Shown one piece after another: positions 1 through 12,323 of a DNA stretch of 64,000 bases. The DNA is from Tillandsia leiboldiana. Taxonomy: Eukaryota; Streptophyta; Magnoliopsida; Poales; Bromeliaceae. The DNA lies in the NCBI GenBank assembly GCA_029204045.2, contig CM055072.1, positions 6,329,969 through 6,393,968 of the forward strand, in the 5' to 3' direction. Position 1 is the stretch's first letter. Every line of letters begins with the position of its first letter. A program made the position numbers and the translations under genes. The notes under the pieces are model-generated. The model was not told the origin of the DNA. It saw only the letters and a program-made list of their open reading frames with translations, and did no database searches.

Positions 1-39
1 TTGCATAAAAATCAAAAACTGGACATGGGACATGTTCAG

Positions 40-262
40 GATCCGGATCAGACCTTGCAATCCGGATCCCGAAGGGTACTTGTTCATTGGCAATTTCAAT
101 CCGGATCCTAGGCTATTCCGATCCGGATCCCGAACATGGGACTTTGCTGAATTGCATGAACGATCCGAATCGGACCTTGCAATCCGGATCCCGAACCCTT
201 GGTTTTCTGGAATCGTCAATCTCGCTACGACGATCCGGATCGCAGTAAATCCGATCCGGATC
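40..262 (+). repeat. GATCCGGATC palindrome cluster in copia U3
   Basis: About eight copies or near-copies of the 10-bp palindrome GATCCGGATC are spread over 220 bp, upstream of the TATA box. Many are followed by CCCGAA. Homologous clusters lie in the two other copia LTRs of the window. The position suggests promoter or enhancer repeats; function is inferred. Confidence 0.8.
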
Positions 263-327
263 GCCGTCCTGAAAATTTCCAGATAAGGTATGTTTTTGAT
301 TCTTATCTCTTTCCAAAGGTTTCTAAA

Positions 328-339
328 CTATAAATAGAC
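328..339 (+). promoter_or_regulatory. TATA box of copia LTR
   Basis: CTATAAATAGAC is a near-consensus plant TATA box. It occupies the same relative place in the two other copia LTRs (14249 and 36778), so it probably marks the U3/R boundary. Confidence 0.8.
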
Positions 340-585
340 ATTTAGGGTTTCTCAAAAATGTGGGTTCTCTACCGATTAATTAATTAAACACTTGAGAGCA
401 ACCCTAGAGGCTAGGTTTTTATCGATCTTCTTTATAGCCTCTTTTAGGTCAATTCGACGGTTCTTTCAAGAACAGATCTTTTGTCGAATTGATCTAATCT
501 TTGCTTAGAGATTTCTTCTACGGTTCCTCAATGAGAATCTAAGCAAAGGATCACCATCGAAGTCAATATTCTTATCGACTGAGTT

Positions 586-691
586 TGCGTCGTGGATTCG
601 ACGTGGCATCGTGGATTCGGTGTGCTAAAGGCGTTTCGTGGATTCGAAACGTGTGCTCGTGGATTCGAGTGGCGTTCGTGGATTCGAACGT
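586..691 (+). repeat. Tandem hairpin array with constant GTGGATTC loop (copy 1, five units)
   Basis: Five GTGGATTC octamers (592-599, 611-618, 638-645, 659-666, 678-685) are each flanked by complementary arms. The arms differ between units: CGTC/GACG, GCATC/GGTGT (with wobbles), CGTTTC/GAAACG, GCTC/GAGT and CGTTC/GAACG. Because the loop is constant and the stems vary while still pairing, an RNA (or cruciform) structure is the simplest reading. The array is about 250 bp downstream of the TATA box, so it is probably transcribed as part of the R/U5 leader. Confidence 0.8.
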
Positions 692-1102
692 GTGCAGTGG
701 ACGTGCAAACGGTGGAGCGCGAGGTCCAAGAAAATGAAGGAGGGGTTAAATCCGTGGAGACGGTAATCACCTTGTTATTCTTCCTTTCTTAGGGATTGTT
801 ATTGCGTGGACATCCAACCGGTCAGCGCAAGGTCCGAAGAAGCTGAAGAAGGGGTTGAGTCCGTGGAGTCGGTAATCACCTTGTTATTCTTCTATTCTTA
901 GTGGATTGTTATTGCGTGTTGGTCCCGTGGTTTTTCTCCTGGATTGGAGTTTCCACATATATCTCGGTGTGCTGTTTTTATTTTCCGCATTGGTTTTTAT
1001 TTTGCACTGAGATTTAGTTTTATAAGTATTACACCTATTCACCCCCCCTCTAGTTGTTTGATAGTACCTATTTAGATCCTTGTGGATCCTTCAAAACCTA
1101 CA

Positions 1103-2773
1103 TATCTTACCTGATGTAGCCTTCCTTATAGTTGTTGGATTTAGAACATTTAGATGCCGACACCGCTTGTGTGTGCTTCAGTGAAGCAGGGGTAGCTTCG
1201 TGTGGGCCAGAGATAGGACTGTTGGCTTGTGCACGTGAGGATCAGGTTCCAGATCACGTTATCACTTGGAAGAGTGTTGCCAGTCCTGCCCAGTGTACAT
1301 AGGACTTTGGTTTTGACCACTGTGTATTAGTCCTCCAACGGTTTAGAGATGTTGCTTTGAGGATGGATATAATTTGGCTATCCCAATTTATGTTATTATG
1401 GATTGTCGAGAGAGGACAATGACCCTCCGTGGACCTGGTCAGGAGGAGTACGCTTTTAGAGGAAGCTAGAGCACGATAGAGTTTGATTTGTGATCGTATC
1501 GCTTCGCGTAAGACTGTAGAGGAGGTGCTTACGGCGGCACCGGGACTAAGGAATATTTTTATCGCCCGTGTGATCCCGGGTGAATGTCTACCTGATCTGA
1601 TATTGAAGCTGCCGCTTAGTGAGATTGAGATTGAGATAATGACTGACGTGGATTTGGAAGCTGCGCCGATTATGGTAGCACCTATTGGAGTATCACCTGC
1701 GAGTTAGAGAGTGAGAGCTGATAGTGCAGCTGCGGGATTGATGGATCGAGAGGTCTGTGGGACCCAGTACCACGTCGTGGGAACACGACCGTGAGGATCT
1801 GAGAGATTGATGCTTGAGTATGATGCCACTCCGTTGGTACACGCACGTTGTGAGTACACAACAGTGAGGGTTCTATGATGGTTCGAGCACAGACAGGGTT
1901 GGTTTGTGTTTTGGCAGACACCCTTTGTGAGATTGATAGCTTCTTGGAACCATACAGCCGAGGGCTGTGCCCCGTTAGTGTACAGGTTTCAGTACGGGCA
2001 TTGTGAGCTCGCAGCGCGGTCAAATGGATTGACTAATGCTCTGCCGCCTTTAGAATTTGAGGAATTGAGTGTTCCTGTTAGGTTGGACGGGTTGGAGATT
2101 GTACCCGTCGGGGGTGTTTGGATTTATTTTCGAAGAGGCTTAGAGCCTCAGGAGCACTTGAGGATAGTGCTACAACTTCTAAGAGGGAGGAAGTTGTTGC
2201 CAGGTTGTGAGAGTTGCATTTGTCTCAGAAGGTTTTGTTTTTAGACCTTGTATTCTCAGCTGCATGAGTGACGGAGGACCCAACGAAGAGTGATGCCGTT
2301 GGGATTTAGCTTAGCCTACGATTGCGACTGAGGACCGAAGCTTTTAGAGTATGTAGTGCCAGTGTAGCCTCGAGAGGATGAAGCTGAAGTTGATGTCAGC
2401 TTTGGGTGGATGTTTGCCGGTGGACAAAGTTATTCGGGATGTAAGGTTGATCATGTAGTGATTGTCCCGGCAATGACTCTTTGGTCATGGACGCCGTGTT
2501 TAGGCAAGCAGTGTACCATGGATTGAGATGATCGATCAGTGGGTGCCACTTTAGGAGCAGCTGATCCTTTTTCTTGCTCGTGAAGCTGAGGGTTGGCGCA
2601 GACGGATCATACCTTGAGTGAAGGATCAGTCGAGCCATCGTGAGGAGCGAGAACGACCATATGAGAGCTGAGGATGAGTTGAGGATCTCCTATCCCCAGT
2701 TGTTTGAGACACCCTCCTGAGTTATGGATTTATTCTGGTTTCGAGGACGAAACCCTTTCTAAGGAGGGGAGAG
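1103..2773 (+). pseudogene. pol: Degenerate Ty3/gypsy pol remnant of element K
   Basis: Heavily mutated and internally deleted pol. A frame at about 1555-1700 resembles the segment just N-terminal of RT (PGECLPD...EIEIEI...). A frame at about 2025-2205 resembles the RT core, with GLTNA near its start and PQEHLRIVLQLLRGRKLL near its end; the FxDD catalytic motif is not preserved. Near 2648-2720 the frame reads EDELRISYPQLF before a stop at 2718-2720, matching the last residues of a Tekay-type chromodomain. Integrase is not recognisable. The order RT-chromodomain-PPT-LTR fixes the plus orientation. The copia LTR on its left interrupts it. Confidence 0.6.
2757..2773 (+). other. Polypurine tract of element K
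   Basis: A purine run (AAGGAGGGGAGAG at 2761-2773) immediately precedes the LTR start TGTAGAATACC. Just upstream is the TTTCGAGGACGAAACC segment that precedes the 3' LTR in many plant gypsy elements. It would prime plus-strand DNA synthesis. Confidence 0.75.
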
Positions 2774-3744
2774 TGTAGAATACCGGGACTTCGGTTAGTC
2801 CACCAACCTCGCAAGATGGCGCGGAGCGGAGGATTTGCTTGGGACGAGTTCCAATTGAGTTTACAGATGAGTTCGGGTTGATTCGGATCATCGCGGAAGC
2901 CCCAGCTTGGTTTGGGGGTTTCCAGGCTTTGTGCGCCGTTAGAGGCTAGTTTGGGAAGCACCGACTCCACTGTGGTCTGCGGAAAAATTGGGAAACACTT
3001 GGAACAGGTGTATTTTATGATTACAGCGGATTTCGGGAGGTTCCGAACTGACGTGGAGGACCCGAAGGAGAAAAGTGAGTTGGCACTGGCAGTTTTGGAG
3101 CCGGTTTTTTGATTGAGCGCACAGACTCAACGGCTGAGCTTTTTGAGGAGAAAAAGCTTTGAGCATGTGTATTTTCATATTACAGCGGGGTTCGGGAGGT
3201 TCCGGGCCGGTGCGGAGACCCCGAAGTCAAAAAGTGACTTGGAGTTGACCTAAGTTGGATTATTTAATTATTTAATTTAATGATAGTGATGGAAGAGAGT
3301 GAGAGAGGGAGTTTTCTTTAATTAATTGTGCCAGCTGCCTCTCACCTACACCCCCCTGCCCATTTAATTAGCTCTGCCACTAATTAAATGGGGTGCCACG
3401 TCATCATCCCTCTCACCTTTTTTTTAAAAACAGAGTAATTTTGCAAAAACAGAGGATGAGAGGAAGAGGGAAAAGAAGGTAGATGAAGAGGAAGAAAGAA
3501 GAAAATAAGAGAAGAGTGTTTATGAGTTTTGAAGGGATTTTTTTCCTGCGGTTGGAGGCCGAGCGAGAGCGCGGTGAGCGGCGCGCGCGACATTTTCGTT
3601 TTATAAGAGGTATGTGCTGTTTTCGAAAGGGGGACGAAGCTTGTATTTTGGGTCTTTAATGGTGGTTTTGAGGTGGTGCTTTGTGTTTCTGTTGGGGGGT
3701 TGATGGTTGGACTGCTGTCCTTGCTTACTGTAGCATGCAACAAC

Positions 3745-3975
3745 GGGGGGGGGGGGGGGGTGTATGTGCGGCGCGCGGTGCACAGCGCGCGCAGCACGCG
3801 CGGCGGGCGCGCAGCGCTCGCGGTGCGCAGGCGCGGTTCGCAGCGCGCAGGCGCACGGTGCGCAGCGCGCGCGGCGCACGGCGAGCGCTCTGCAGCGTGC
3901 GGTGCGTTGCAACGCGGCGTGCTTTTGGCGGCGGCTGCAGCGTGCCGTGCGAGCGGGCGCGCGGGGTTTCCTGCG
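3745..3975. repeat. G-run and GC-rich palindromic stretch in K LTR
   Basis: A 16-base G homopolymer is followed by about 210 bp dominated by GCGCGC, GCACGCGC and CGGTGCGC motifs. It stays open in several frames on both strands, which explains the overlapping alanine/arginine-rich ORFs seen here; these are not genes. Other gypsy LTRs in this window carry an unrelated GC-rich array in a comparable place. Confidence 0.8.
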
Positions 3976-6124
3976 GCGTGGGCTCTTGGGAGCTGGTTTT
4001 AATTTGGATTTTTGATCTTTCCTCTCTCTCTCTGTGTTGTTACAGCAACTTCGATTCGCGGCGAGCTTGGTGCCGCGCGAGCTGTTGGTGTCGACGGTGA
4101 CGGCACGTGGATCACCATCAGATTTTGGAGCTGAGGCAGTGAGGGAGCCTTCACTTCTTGGAGTGGGCTGCAAGTGGTGATTTGTGGTGGATTAATATAA
4201 GTGTGAATGTGTGTATTTGGAGCCTGGCAAAGTGTAATTGAGCAGTGAGTTGAAGTAATTTGTGTATGTGAGCATTTGTGATTAAGTACTCATTGTTTTA
4301 GTTGTGATGGGAACTTAAGAGTTTATGTTGGAGCTGCTTGTGCTGTGGGAGTGTGTGTGTATTGTGGACTTAAGTGGACTGTGTATGTGGGTGCTATGGA
4401 ATTGATGCATTGTGTTTATGTAATCTTTAACTATTGTATGCATATGGAGCCTGGGCAGTGTGAAGTGTACGCTGAGTATGTGCGTGTGTGTGTAGGTGAG
4501 CTTTGGAGCTGCTTGTACTGCTAGTGGTGTATATGAGATATATGAGTTGTTCTTGGGGTGTGACACTTTGGTGGTGGTGTGGTGAACTTGTAGTTTTATG
4601 TGGTTGAGGGAAGTAGGTTGTATTTTAAGTACTGTGGGACTTGGTTATGTTAACTGTGCATACGTGTGCTGTTGGTGACACTTGGAAGCTCTGTTTTGGC
4701 TGGGGAATGATCAGAGTGCGCCGGGATTTTTGGGTTGAGGACTCGGGGGAAAAAAAAAAATAAAAAACAAAAAACAAAATTTATTCGAGCTCCCGGGATT
4801 CTTCCAAGTATGTGGCAGTGTGCGCGCGCGGCGCGTTTTTGGAGTTTCATCAATTCGAGGGTTCAGCACTACGCCGACTTCAGCGTTGCCTACGGAATGC
4901 GTTTCAGGTGGATTGGAATTTCTCCAAAATGTGTGGAATGCCCTTTAAAGCTATTGAATGCAATTTGATCATAATTATCATGTTATTTCTCCTGTATTTA
5001 AATCTGATAGTTGCCTGGATTTTTCTGGAAAATTCATTTGAGCCCCAGACTATTTTTAGCATACTCATGACACTATATGACACTAGGTTTCATCTTCTGT
5101 TGGCCTTACATATGCACCTGAATCGTTTTAAAAATCGAGAAAGCCCGTTTTGGCAAAAACAACATTTTTTTAAAGTGGTTTTTAAATCAGGATTTCGCCA
5201 TAGGTATGGCATAGGTTCAGGGTGCCTTTGACCTCGTGCCTGGGGGCCGAGGGGTCTCTTTTTTTGAGTTTGAGATGAGTTATAGTGTCAGGTGAGTTTT
5301 GAGCTCCTGATGGATTTATTCTAGATCATGGGTTGTGGTTTTGATTTAGTGATACCAGTGGTTCTTCCACTTAGTTTTGAGGATTTTGGGGTTCCGGCAG
5401 ATTGAGTCGTGGAGGTTTCCCGACTCAGCCACGCTCGTGCATTATCAGATTGAGTCGTTGAGGGTTCTCTGACATAGCTGTGAGAGTGTTTGGGTTATTC
5501 CTGATTGAGTCGTGGAGTCTTTCTCCGACTGTAGCCTTGAGATTGTGTGGGCAGTTCCTGATCGAGTCTCGAGGTTCTTTTCCGACTGAGTTGTGTTTTC
5601 GAGCTTTGGGATACCGATCTGTTTGATCATGGATTATAGCCTGCATATGCCGCTTATTGAGTCAGTGAGACAGATGTGATAGAGTTCGGTGGGGTCGCTC
5701 CCCTCGAGCTACGCCCCGGGTGCGATGATGATACCGAGCCTGACGAGGCTACGATGTGGATATGCCCCTAGTTCATATACTAGTGGACGCTTGATACCCC
5801 TGGCCGAGTTACCATGGGATCACCTTGTGTGAGATTGAGATAGTCGGTTTAGGACGCCCCACGTAAATCCCGTCCTCTTGTGGATGCGTGGTAGTGGGTA
5901 GGTGCGTTCCTAGACGACAGGCGCAGGCTGGACTGAGCCAGTTTTGGCAGTCTTTGAGATTTGGTGATATGAGCGGGTGGTTTCATATTATGTTCATAGA
6001 TGGTTTCTTTCCTTTGAGCATTAATACCGAGGCATGTTAGCAGTAGCGAGTGTATGCACTTTTCATCATTAGTATAGTTTTCTTGAGCATGATGATTGAG
6101 ACATGATAGCTAGTTCCTTTCAGC

Positions 6125-6161
6125 TTTTATTTATCTATCTATCTATCTATCTATCTATCTG
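6125..6161. repeat. TCTA microsatellite
   Basis: Perfect tandem TCTA repeats (about eight units) lie within the K LTR. Confidence 0.9.
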
Positions 6162-6670
6162 CATACCTATCTGTTGTGCCTCCAGTAGACTTAGTGGGCA
6201 TACCGTGGATATTGGTGACGGTACCCACTGGGATCTACCTCTGCAGTAGATCTCACACCCGCTGCGGTGACAGGTTTCCTGAGGCTGCTGTTCCGGCTGT
6301 GTTCGCGCGGAGACAGCTGATCGAGGTGAGGATGTGACCCCGTAGTTCCTTACCAGTTTTGAGAGTCTGAGGTAGATGTACCCGGTTTTATATTTTATAT
6401 TTTCACTTTTGTACTGGACATTCTGATAGATCAGTGAGGATTTTTGTATATTGTTTTATAGCTGAGAGATTTTGTATTCAGGTTTTATTCATTTCTGATG
6501 TCCAGTTGATCTCTATAGTTTCTAGTTTTATTTCAGCTCTGATACATGTTTAGCTTTAGATCTGACTTGCAGGGTGGACGCTTCGTCTGTGCGGCAGTTT
6601 CCGTACAGATGGCGGATCTGTTGGCGAGCCCGGGGCGCAGTCTCGACCCCGGGGCGTGACACTGAAAGTG

Positions 6671-6903
6671 CCCAGAAAAATCCAATAAAAATATCATAGC
6701 GATCCTCGCATCGAGACATTCGAAATGGGTACCTGCACGCCCAATTCCGAGCCCCGTAGGCCAAGTTACAAATTCCACAGTACGGGCGCGCAAAAACATA
6801 CAACCACACAACTGTAAAATCTTGCACAGATAAAAGGGGAAAAGTATAACTCCGGGAAGGTCTCGAAAAAATCCAAGAAAAATATGGTTATGATCCTCGC
6901 GCC
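6671..6903. repeat. Diverged direct duplication inside E's LTR remnant
   Basis: A 43-bp segment at about 6671-6713 (start 'cagaaaaatccaataaaaat') recurs, diverged, at about 6860-6903 (start 'cgaaaaaatccaagaaaaat'). Both are followed by 'gatcctcgc..cgag'. The period is close to 190 bp. Confidence 0.6.
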
Positions 6904-7353
6904 GAGTAGATGAAAAGTGTATAGGCTCGCTTGGATTCGACGCTCGTGCGCGGAGATCTCCTCGAATCAATCTGCTGTCCTCACAAATCCTCACAGAAAA
7001 CCAATGTCCCAGTGAGCATGGAAAAGCTCCTCGAAAAGCACGAAACTAGCGAATGCGGAAAATACCTAGATTGTAGCCCTGTCCGTCGCGGATCCAGCGG
7101 CGAAGAAATCACTCGAAAAGGTGGTCGGAGTAGGCCAGGGGAGCTCGCGCACCGAAACGCGACGAAGGGGAACCCAAATGGACGAGCGTCGTGCCGCGCC
7201 GTAAAAAAAAGAAACCTCGGGATGCGTGCCACGTAAAAACTCTGAACTTTGCAGATGGATGCAGCACCACGCGAGGAAGAAAGTTGCTAAAGGCGCCGCG
7301 GCGAGGGGAGGCTTGGAAATGGCGGAAAAAGGGGAGAAGAGGAAGCTCGGATC

Positions 7354-7364
7354 CCTTTTATAGG
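7354..7364 (-). promoter_or_regulatory. TATA box of E LTR remnant
   Basis: On the minus strand this reads CCTATAAAAGG, a strong plant TATA box. It is comparable to the CCTATAAAGG in both D LTRs. Confidence 0.6.
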
Positions 7365-8235
7365 CTGCTCAAACAAATCCCAAAATGACGGATAAGTCCC
7401 TGGTTCCGGGTGCCCGGAAGATTCGGGCTGCTACAGTGTTTGGCCCGGCCCAACACTGTGCAGGCCCGAATCCCTCACGGGCCTCCACGTAGCCCGCCGA
7501 ACAGGCAACAGCGGCACCGTCCACCCGGCTCGCGCCACTTGGCCGCCCCCAGACGCCGACACGTGGCCCGGCCATCGGTCAACGCGCGCCTGGCGCGCGC
7601 ACGTGCGCTCGCCAGTGCCGCCTGCGCACCCTGCCAGGCACGCGCCCCGAGACGCCCCCCCGCTGCACCGTGGTCCCGGTCCACTGCATCGACCCATCGT
7701 TGTCCGCCACGTGTCCGCCCTCCGGTGCACGCCGGCGCCGTGGACCGCGTACCTGGCCGCGCTCCCGCGCGCCTGCCCGCACACTGCCCGCTGCCTGCGC
7801 CTGCCCGCCGCCACGCTCCGCCGCTGCCCGCCGCCCGCCGGCGGCCGGAACAGTACCTCTGCCTCGAAATTCGTGCCTGGTCATTCAGGCTCCGAAAAAC
7901 ACAAGTGAATAGTCCATTTTCATCGTTTTCGCGCACTGAATCCAAATCCGCCGTCCGATCTGCCAAATTTCAACTCTAAAAATTTCCGAAGCCATCCGGA
8001 AAGGTGTTCTTTTGTCCAAACTTCGCGCTGAGCCCAATTTTAATATTCATTGCGCGCAAAACCACTTCTAAGCATTCGACGGGGTCATCTGACTACTCTC
8101 GTGATCCATTTAACACACCGAGTCCATCACTAGTGTCCAATTGGTGTACAAACGCCACCGACACGCCACATAGGCCTCCAGGAGCTGCTGATCAACCAGT
8201 AATCTCGTCGTGGGGATCCAGGTCCTCACAAACTG

Positions 8236-9056
8236 TGAATCGGTCCTTTGGCCTTCTCGGATCTTCTCGAACAAGGTAGGCTTGACTATTAAAGACATTA
8301 GTCGCTCGACCGTTCCTACTGTCACCACCTCCAACCTCAACCGCGAGAACTCCGCGATCAAGTCATCCTGCTGAGTAATCGTGCCTGCTGATGTCCCCTC
8401 TATCTGTCCCTTCCTGCTCAAAGCATCCGCTACCACATTGGCTTTTCCGGGATGGTATTGAATCGAGAGATCGTAGTCCTTCAGCAACTCCAACCACCGT
8501 CTCTACCGCAGGTTCAGCTCCTTCTGGGTGAAAAGGTATTTATGGCTTTGGTGGTCTGAGAACACATTATAGTGGACACCAAAGAGGTAGTGCCTCCAAA
8601 GCTTCAGAACGAAGACGACTGCGGCCAACTCCATATCGTGCGTCGGATAATTCCGCTCATATTCCTTGAGTTGTCTTGAGGCATAGGCTATGACCTTACC
8701 CTTTTGCATTAGTACACCCCCCAATCCGATTCGCGATGCGTCACAGTAAACCTCGTAGTCCTCTCCGGGTGTCGGTAGCGCAAGTACAGGTGCCCTTGTT
8801 AGCCTATTCTTGAGTTCTTCAAAGCTCTCCTGGCATTGGGTCGTCCAGATAAATTTTTCTTCTTTCCGCATCAGGCGGTTTAGAGGGGTCGCAATCTTCG
8901 AGAAGCCCTCGACGAAGCGTCTGCAGTATCCTGCTAGGCCCAGGAAGCTGCGGACTTCCGTTACTGTAGTCGGTTGGGGCCAGTCGGTCACCGACTCCAC
9001 CTTCTTGGGATCCACTGCGATCCCCGTTGCTGAAATTACATGGCCCAAAAAGCCCA
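8236..9056 (-). pseudogene. pol: Element E pol fragment: RT C-terminus and RNase H
   Basis: Reading leftward from 9056, the frame continues the RT (start FLGHVISATGIAVDPKK), then the RT thumb (SFLGLAGYCRRFVEGFSKIATPLNR), then RNase H with the catalytic pattern CDAS, MELAAV and SDH, and the linker ADALSRKG. One in-frame stop (8503-8505, CAG to TAG) lies at LNLR*RRW; the frame continues on either side. Homology ends near 8236, before integrase. This is the continuation of 20647-21996 across element D: D's TSD GCCCA (9052-9056 and 20647-20651) accounts for the split and the frame rejoins without loss. It was already non-functional because of the stop and the deletion. Confidence 0.9.
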
Positions 9057-11854
9057 TGTTACGACCCGGGACCGACAATTTGTACAGTTCGGGCTCGCCA
9101 ACAGACCCGCCAATCGAGCACGACATCACGCTACCCGAAAGGAACGGTAACAATCATCTCGAATCAAAACAATGCTTATGATGAGATATAATATCAGAGT
9201 AAGATCACTACTAATTTAAAACTTTCATTCAATAAACAAATAGTTTAAGCCGATATGAAAGCAGGATAAGAATGAACCATAATAACTTTATTACATGTTA
9301 CATCTCTCAACTTACAATTACATGATATTACAATGCCTTTACATAAATTCCTCACCATACAAGGTTCACTCAAGAAACATATAAAAGGGATACCTCTGCT
9401 AGATCCTCTAGGTCTCTATGGTGCTGGGCCCTTGCCCCTGTCGTATACCTCGCCGTCTGCCTCTGAACCGTCGTGATCGCTGCATCCATACCTGAACCTG
9501 GGGGGGGTGCACCCAAGGGGTGTGAGAACTCCTGACAGAGTTCCCAGTGGGTTCAACCACCGAGAAAAAGTGTCCTACACCACTTGGTCCAATGGAAGCA
9601 ATAATAATAGTGCTAGGAAACTAAAAACCTCAATATCAAAATGCGGCTATGCAATATACATGATCACTACACTATCTGTGTGTACTCATCGTCCCAGCAC
9701 TACTCTGACTAGCCGCACTAGGCTGCTAAGCACCAACTCGGCCACTATGCCGCTGTACACAGGGTAAACTAACCCGGCCACCTTGGCCACTCTATTTTTC
9801 TTTATTCTTTAGATTCTGGTGCTTTAGTTCAAGTTAACCCCCAGAAATTCTTATCCAACGGGCCCGAGCCCGGTAGTCCTGCTACCACAAGATAAGGTTT
9901 CTGGGGTTGCCGATAACACCCGTGAGTGTTACCCCGTCCTACGAAGTAAATGTGTTCTTCGGGCCACCGCTATCGGAGGGAGGGGGCTTCCCTGCGTCCG
10001 ATCCTGATGCGCCCGGGGAGAGGGCAAGCCCTTTACGTCCCGCAGAACCACATTTCAACCTTCGAAGGCACGTCCGTTTTATCTTTTTGTTTTCTTTCTC
10101 TTTTGCTTTAGTTCTTAGCCTCTTTACTTTTGAACACTTGCTTTCCTTTCTTATTCGAGCTTACAGCTCCCAGTTTGCCACTGGCGAAACTCTTCCTCTT
10201 TCCTTTGAGGGCTTGGCTCTTTGCTTTCACTTTTAGCCCTTCGAAAGTACCTCGTCCGACGGGCCACTGCCCAGGGAGTCCTGCTCCACATGACGAGTCC
10301 CAAATTCGAAGGCGCCATTTGCATTCTCTTTATGCTCTTTAGCCATTTTTAGCTTGCTTTTAACTTTAAGCCTTTTTATCTTAAGCAATTTGCTTGTCTT
10401 GCTTATTAACCAAGTTTTAGCTCTGTCTTGAGCGATTTGCTTGTCTTGCTTATTAACCAAGTTTTTCATTCCTTACCCTAGGTCTTGCCTCACGGGTAAC
10501 TAGAGAGTCTCCTAGACTTTTTAAGCATTTCTCTTTCATTTTATTTAACTTCCAATTGAGGTTGAAGTTATTGTCCATTTGCCCGGACACCCTACGACTC
10601 TTTAGGGTTATATTTGTTTAATCATTTAACCTTGGGATCTTATCCCACTTTTCTGATTCCTTACTGAATCCTAGAGTTCACTTGACTCTATTTGTGATTT
10701 CACTTTTAACTTAGGGTTACTCTGACTCTAATTCCTTGTCTCTGAGTTTAACTCCTCTGGATCACTTTAGGTTCCCTTTACCTAAGTTCCATATTATACT
10801 CATCCTAGAGTGTCTTGACTCTATGTTGATCACTCTATCCAGTGTCCTTAGGTCATCGCCTAAGACCATGCCACTCGTCCAATCCTAGGATAATCTCCTA
10901 AGTTTTGATGTCACTCAGTGAACCCTGAAACTAGGTTTTCTCCTAGTCTTACTACCAACATGTTCCCTTTCCTTATGTCACATGATTCCTAGGGTCATAC
11001 CCTAACATGATCACAATCATAAAGGCTAATCACATTCATGCATGCAGTTATTTTCACATTCATCATAAAATAACATTTATCCTCTAGGCATGCAAATCTA
11101 TCCTTTATCCTTGGCAACCAACAGTTGCACTTTTATCCGTGTCCTTTCGCACATGCACATTTATCATCTATCTCTGGCAACCAACAGTTGCACTTTTATC
11201 ATCTGATTCCAATTACACAAGCAATCATAATCATAATTACCTAACGCCTCTAACAGGCTACTATCATGCTTCGTATCGAAAAGCAAAGGAACAAGGGGAG
11301 AGGTCACCCAATTTCGGCAGAATTCCCCACCTTGTGGAGTCCCCGATTTCCCTTCATATCTCCACACTTGATCACTATTCTGCCAATTGCTTGTAGACAC
11401 TTGCAATTGGCCTCCACGCGGCTCCACTTTGTACCTCGAGCTTGCACGCAAAACGGAGCATGCTTCTTAAGGTCGCACGCAAAATGGCGCATATCTCCCA
11501 CGGGCGGCACGCAAAACGAGGCGCGCCCAAAACGCCCGCAAAACTCGGGCAGTAAAATGGCACAGAGGAGTTGAGTCCCTAACATGTACGTGGGCAAAGG
11601 GATCAAATCCAAAATCCAAAAGGAGATTCAAAGCTGTGCCAAAAATACCGCAAAAACGACACACAGGGCCTACCTCGACAATGCCGTGTCGTCCATTGCG
11701 TCTCTTAGTCTCTTTGGAGTACTTTGCACGCTCCACGGGGTCCACGGCGCGATCGTGCGCCCTCGAGAACCCCGGCGAAATCGCCCTCCTCCCCTCCCCG
11801 CGCGCTCGGGTGAAGCCGAAAAGGGAAAAAGGAGGAAAAGGAAGTCATTTCGGG

Positions 11855-11864
11855 CCTTTATAGG
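11855..11864 (-). promoter_or_regulatory. TATA box of D left LTR
   Basis: Minus-strand CCTATAAAGG lies about 1.2 kb from the LTR start in element orientation. It is conserved in the right LTR at 19409-19418. Confidence 0.65.
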
Positions 11865-12323
11865 CCTTTTCCGGACTTTCGGGCGCACCCTTTCGGGCGC
11901 CCGAAAGTTTCCGGGCGGCTACAGTGAAAGCCCCCGCCGTGGTCCACGTGTCCACGCTGCGCCACCTCAGCGCCACGTCACCATGCTCGGCCAACCAGGG
12001 GCCGACACGTGGCCGTGGACCCGTGCACCGTGACCACGGAACAGCGGCGGCCAATGGGAGGCCGCCACGTGGACCGCACTCCCGCCTGCTCTGACGCCCG
12101 CCGCAGCGTCCCGTCGTGTCAGCGCGTCGCGTCGCACTGACCGACGAACGGGAGGCCGACACGTGGCCGTCCCCGCTGACATGCGCCAGGCGCGTCGCGC
12201 CTTCCCCGCGCACGCCCATGCTCCCCCGGTCAGACCGACCAATGAGGAGACGCCACGTGGCGGTCCTCACCCACCATGCGCGCCTCGGGCCGCGCGCCCC
12301 TGCGCCTCGCGCGGGAAATGCTT

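Larger units (their letters stand above)
1..1102 (+). mobile_element. Ty1/copia LTR, 5' truncated by the window edge
   Basis: This is a diverged relative of the copia LTRs at 13676-15023 and 36202-37552. The same blocks appear in the same order: a GATCCGGATC palindrome cluster (about 40-262), a TATA box (328-339), the GTGGATTC hairpin array (586-691), and an end segment reading 'acctattcacccccc...cctatttagatcc'. The end is placed at 1102 (CCTACA) by alignment to CCCAACA in the other copies; 1093 is an alternative. No initiator-Met PBS follows, so this is a 3' LTR or a solo LTR rather than a 5' LTR. Its left boundary lies outside the window. It sits in the degenerate internal region of element K. 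Confidence 0.85.
2774..6661 (+). mobile_element. Ty3/gypsy 3' LTR of element K (3.9 kb)
   Basis: It begins TGTAGAATACCGGG directly after the PPT and ends GGGGCGTGACA, the same terminus as the solo LTRs G and H. Length 3,888 bp is within the range of large Tekay/Del LTRs. It contains a 16-base G run (3745-3760), a CG-rich palindromic stretch (3768-3975), an A-rich stretch near 4750 and a TCTA microsatellite near 6130. Its 5' partner would be off the left edge, so the TSD cannot be checked; the 3'-flanking pentamer is CTGAA. Spurious short ORFs inside it are not annotated. Confidence 0.85.
6662..8235 (-). mobile_element. Remnant of a gypsy LTR, probably the 3' LTR of element E
   Basis: Non-coding sequence lies between the end of K's LTR and E's pol. 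On the minus strand it has a TATA box (7354-7364) followed by GC-rich leader-like sequence. This resembles the layout of D's LTRs, including the shared phrase 'cgggctgctacagtg'. The left end is cut by K; the right end grades into a short unassigned piece (about 8100-8235) where pol homology stops after the RNase H/linker. Integrase, chromodomain and PPT are missing, so a deletion joins E's pol to its LTR. Assignment to E is inferred from position and strand. Confidence 0.55.
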
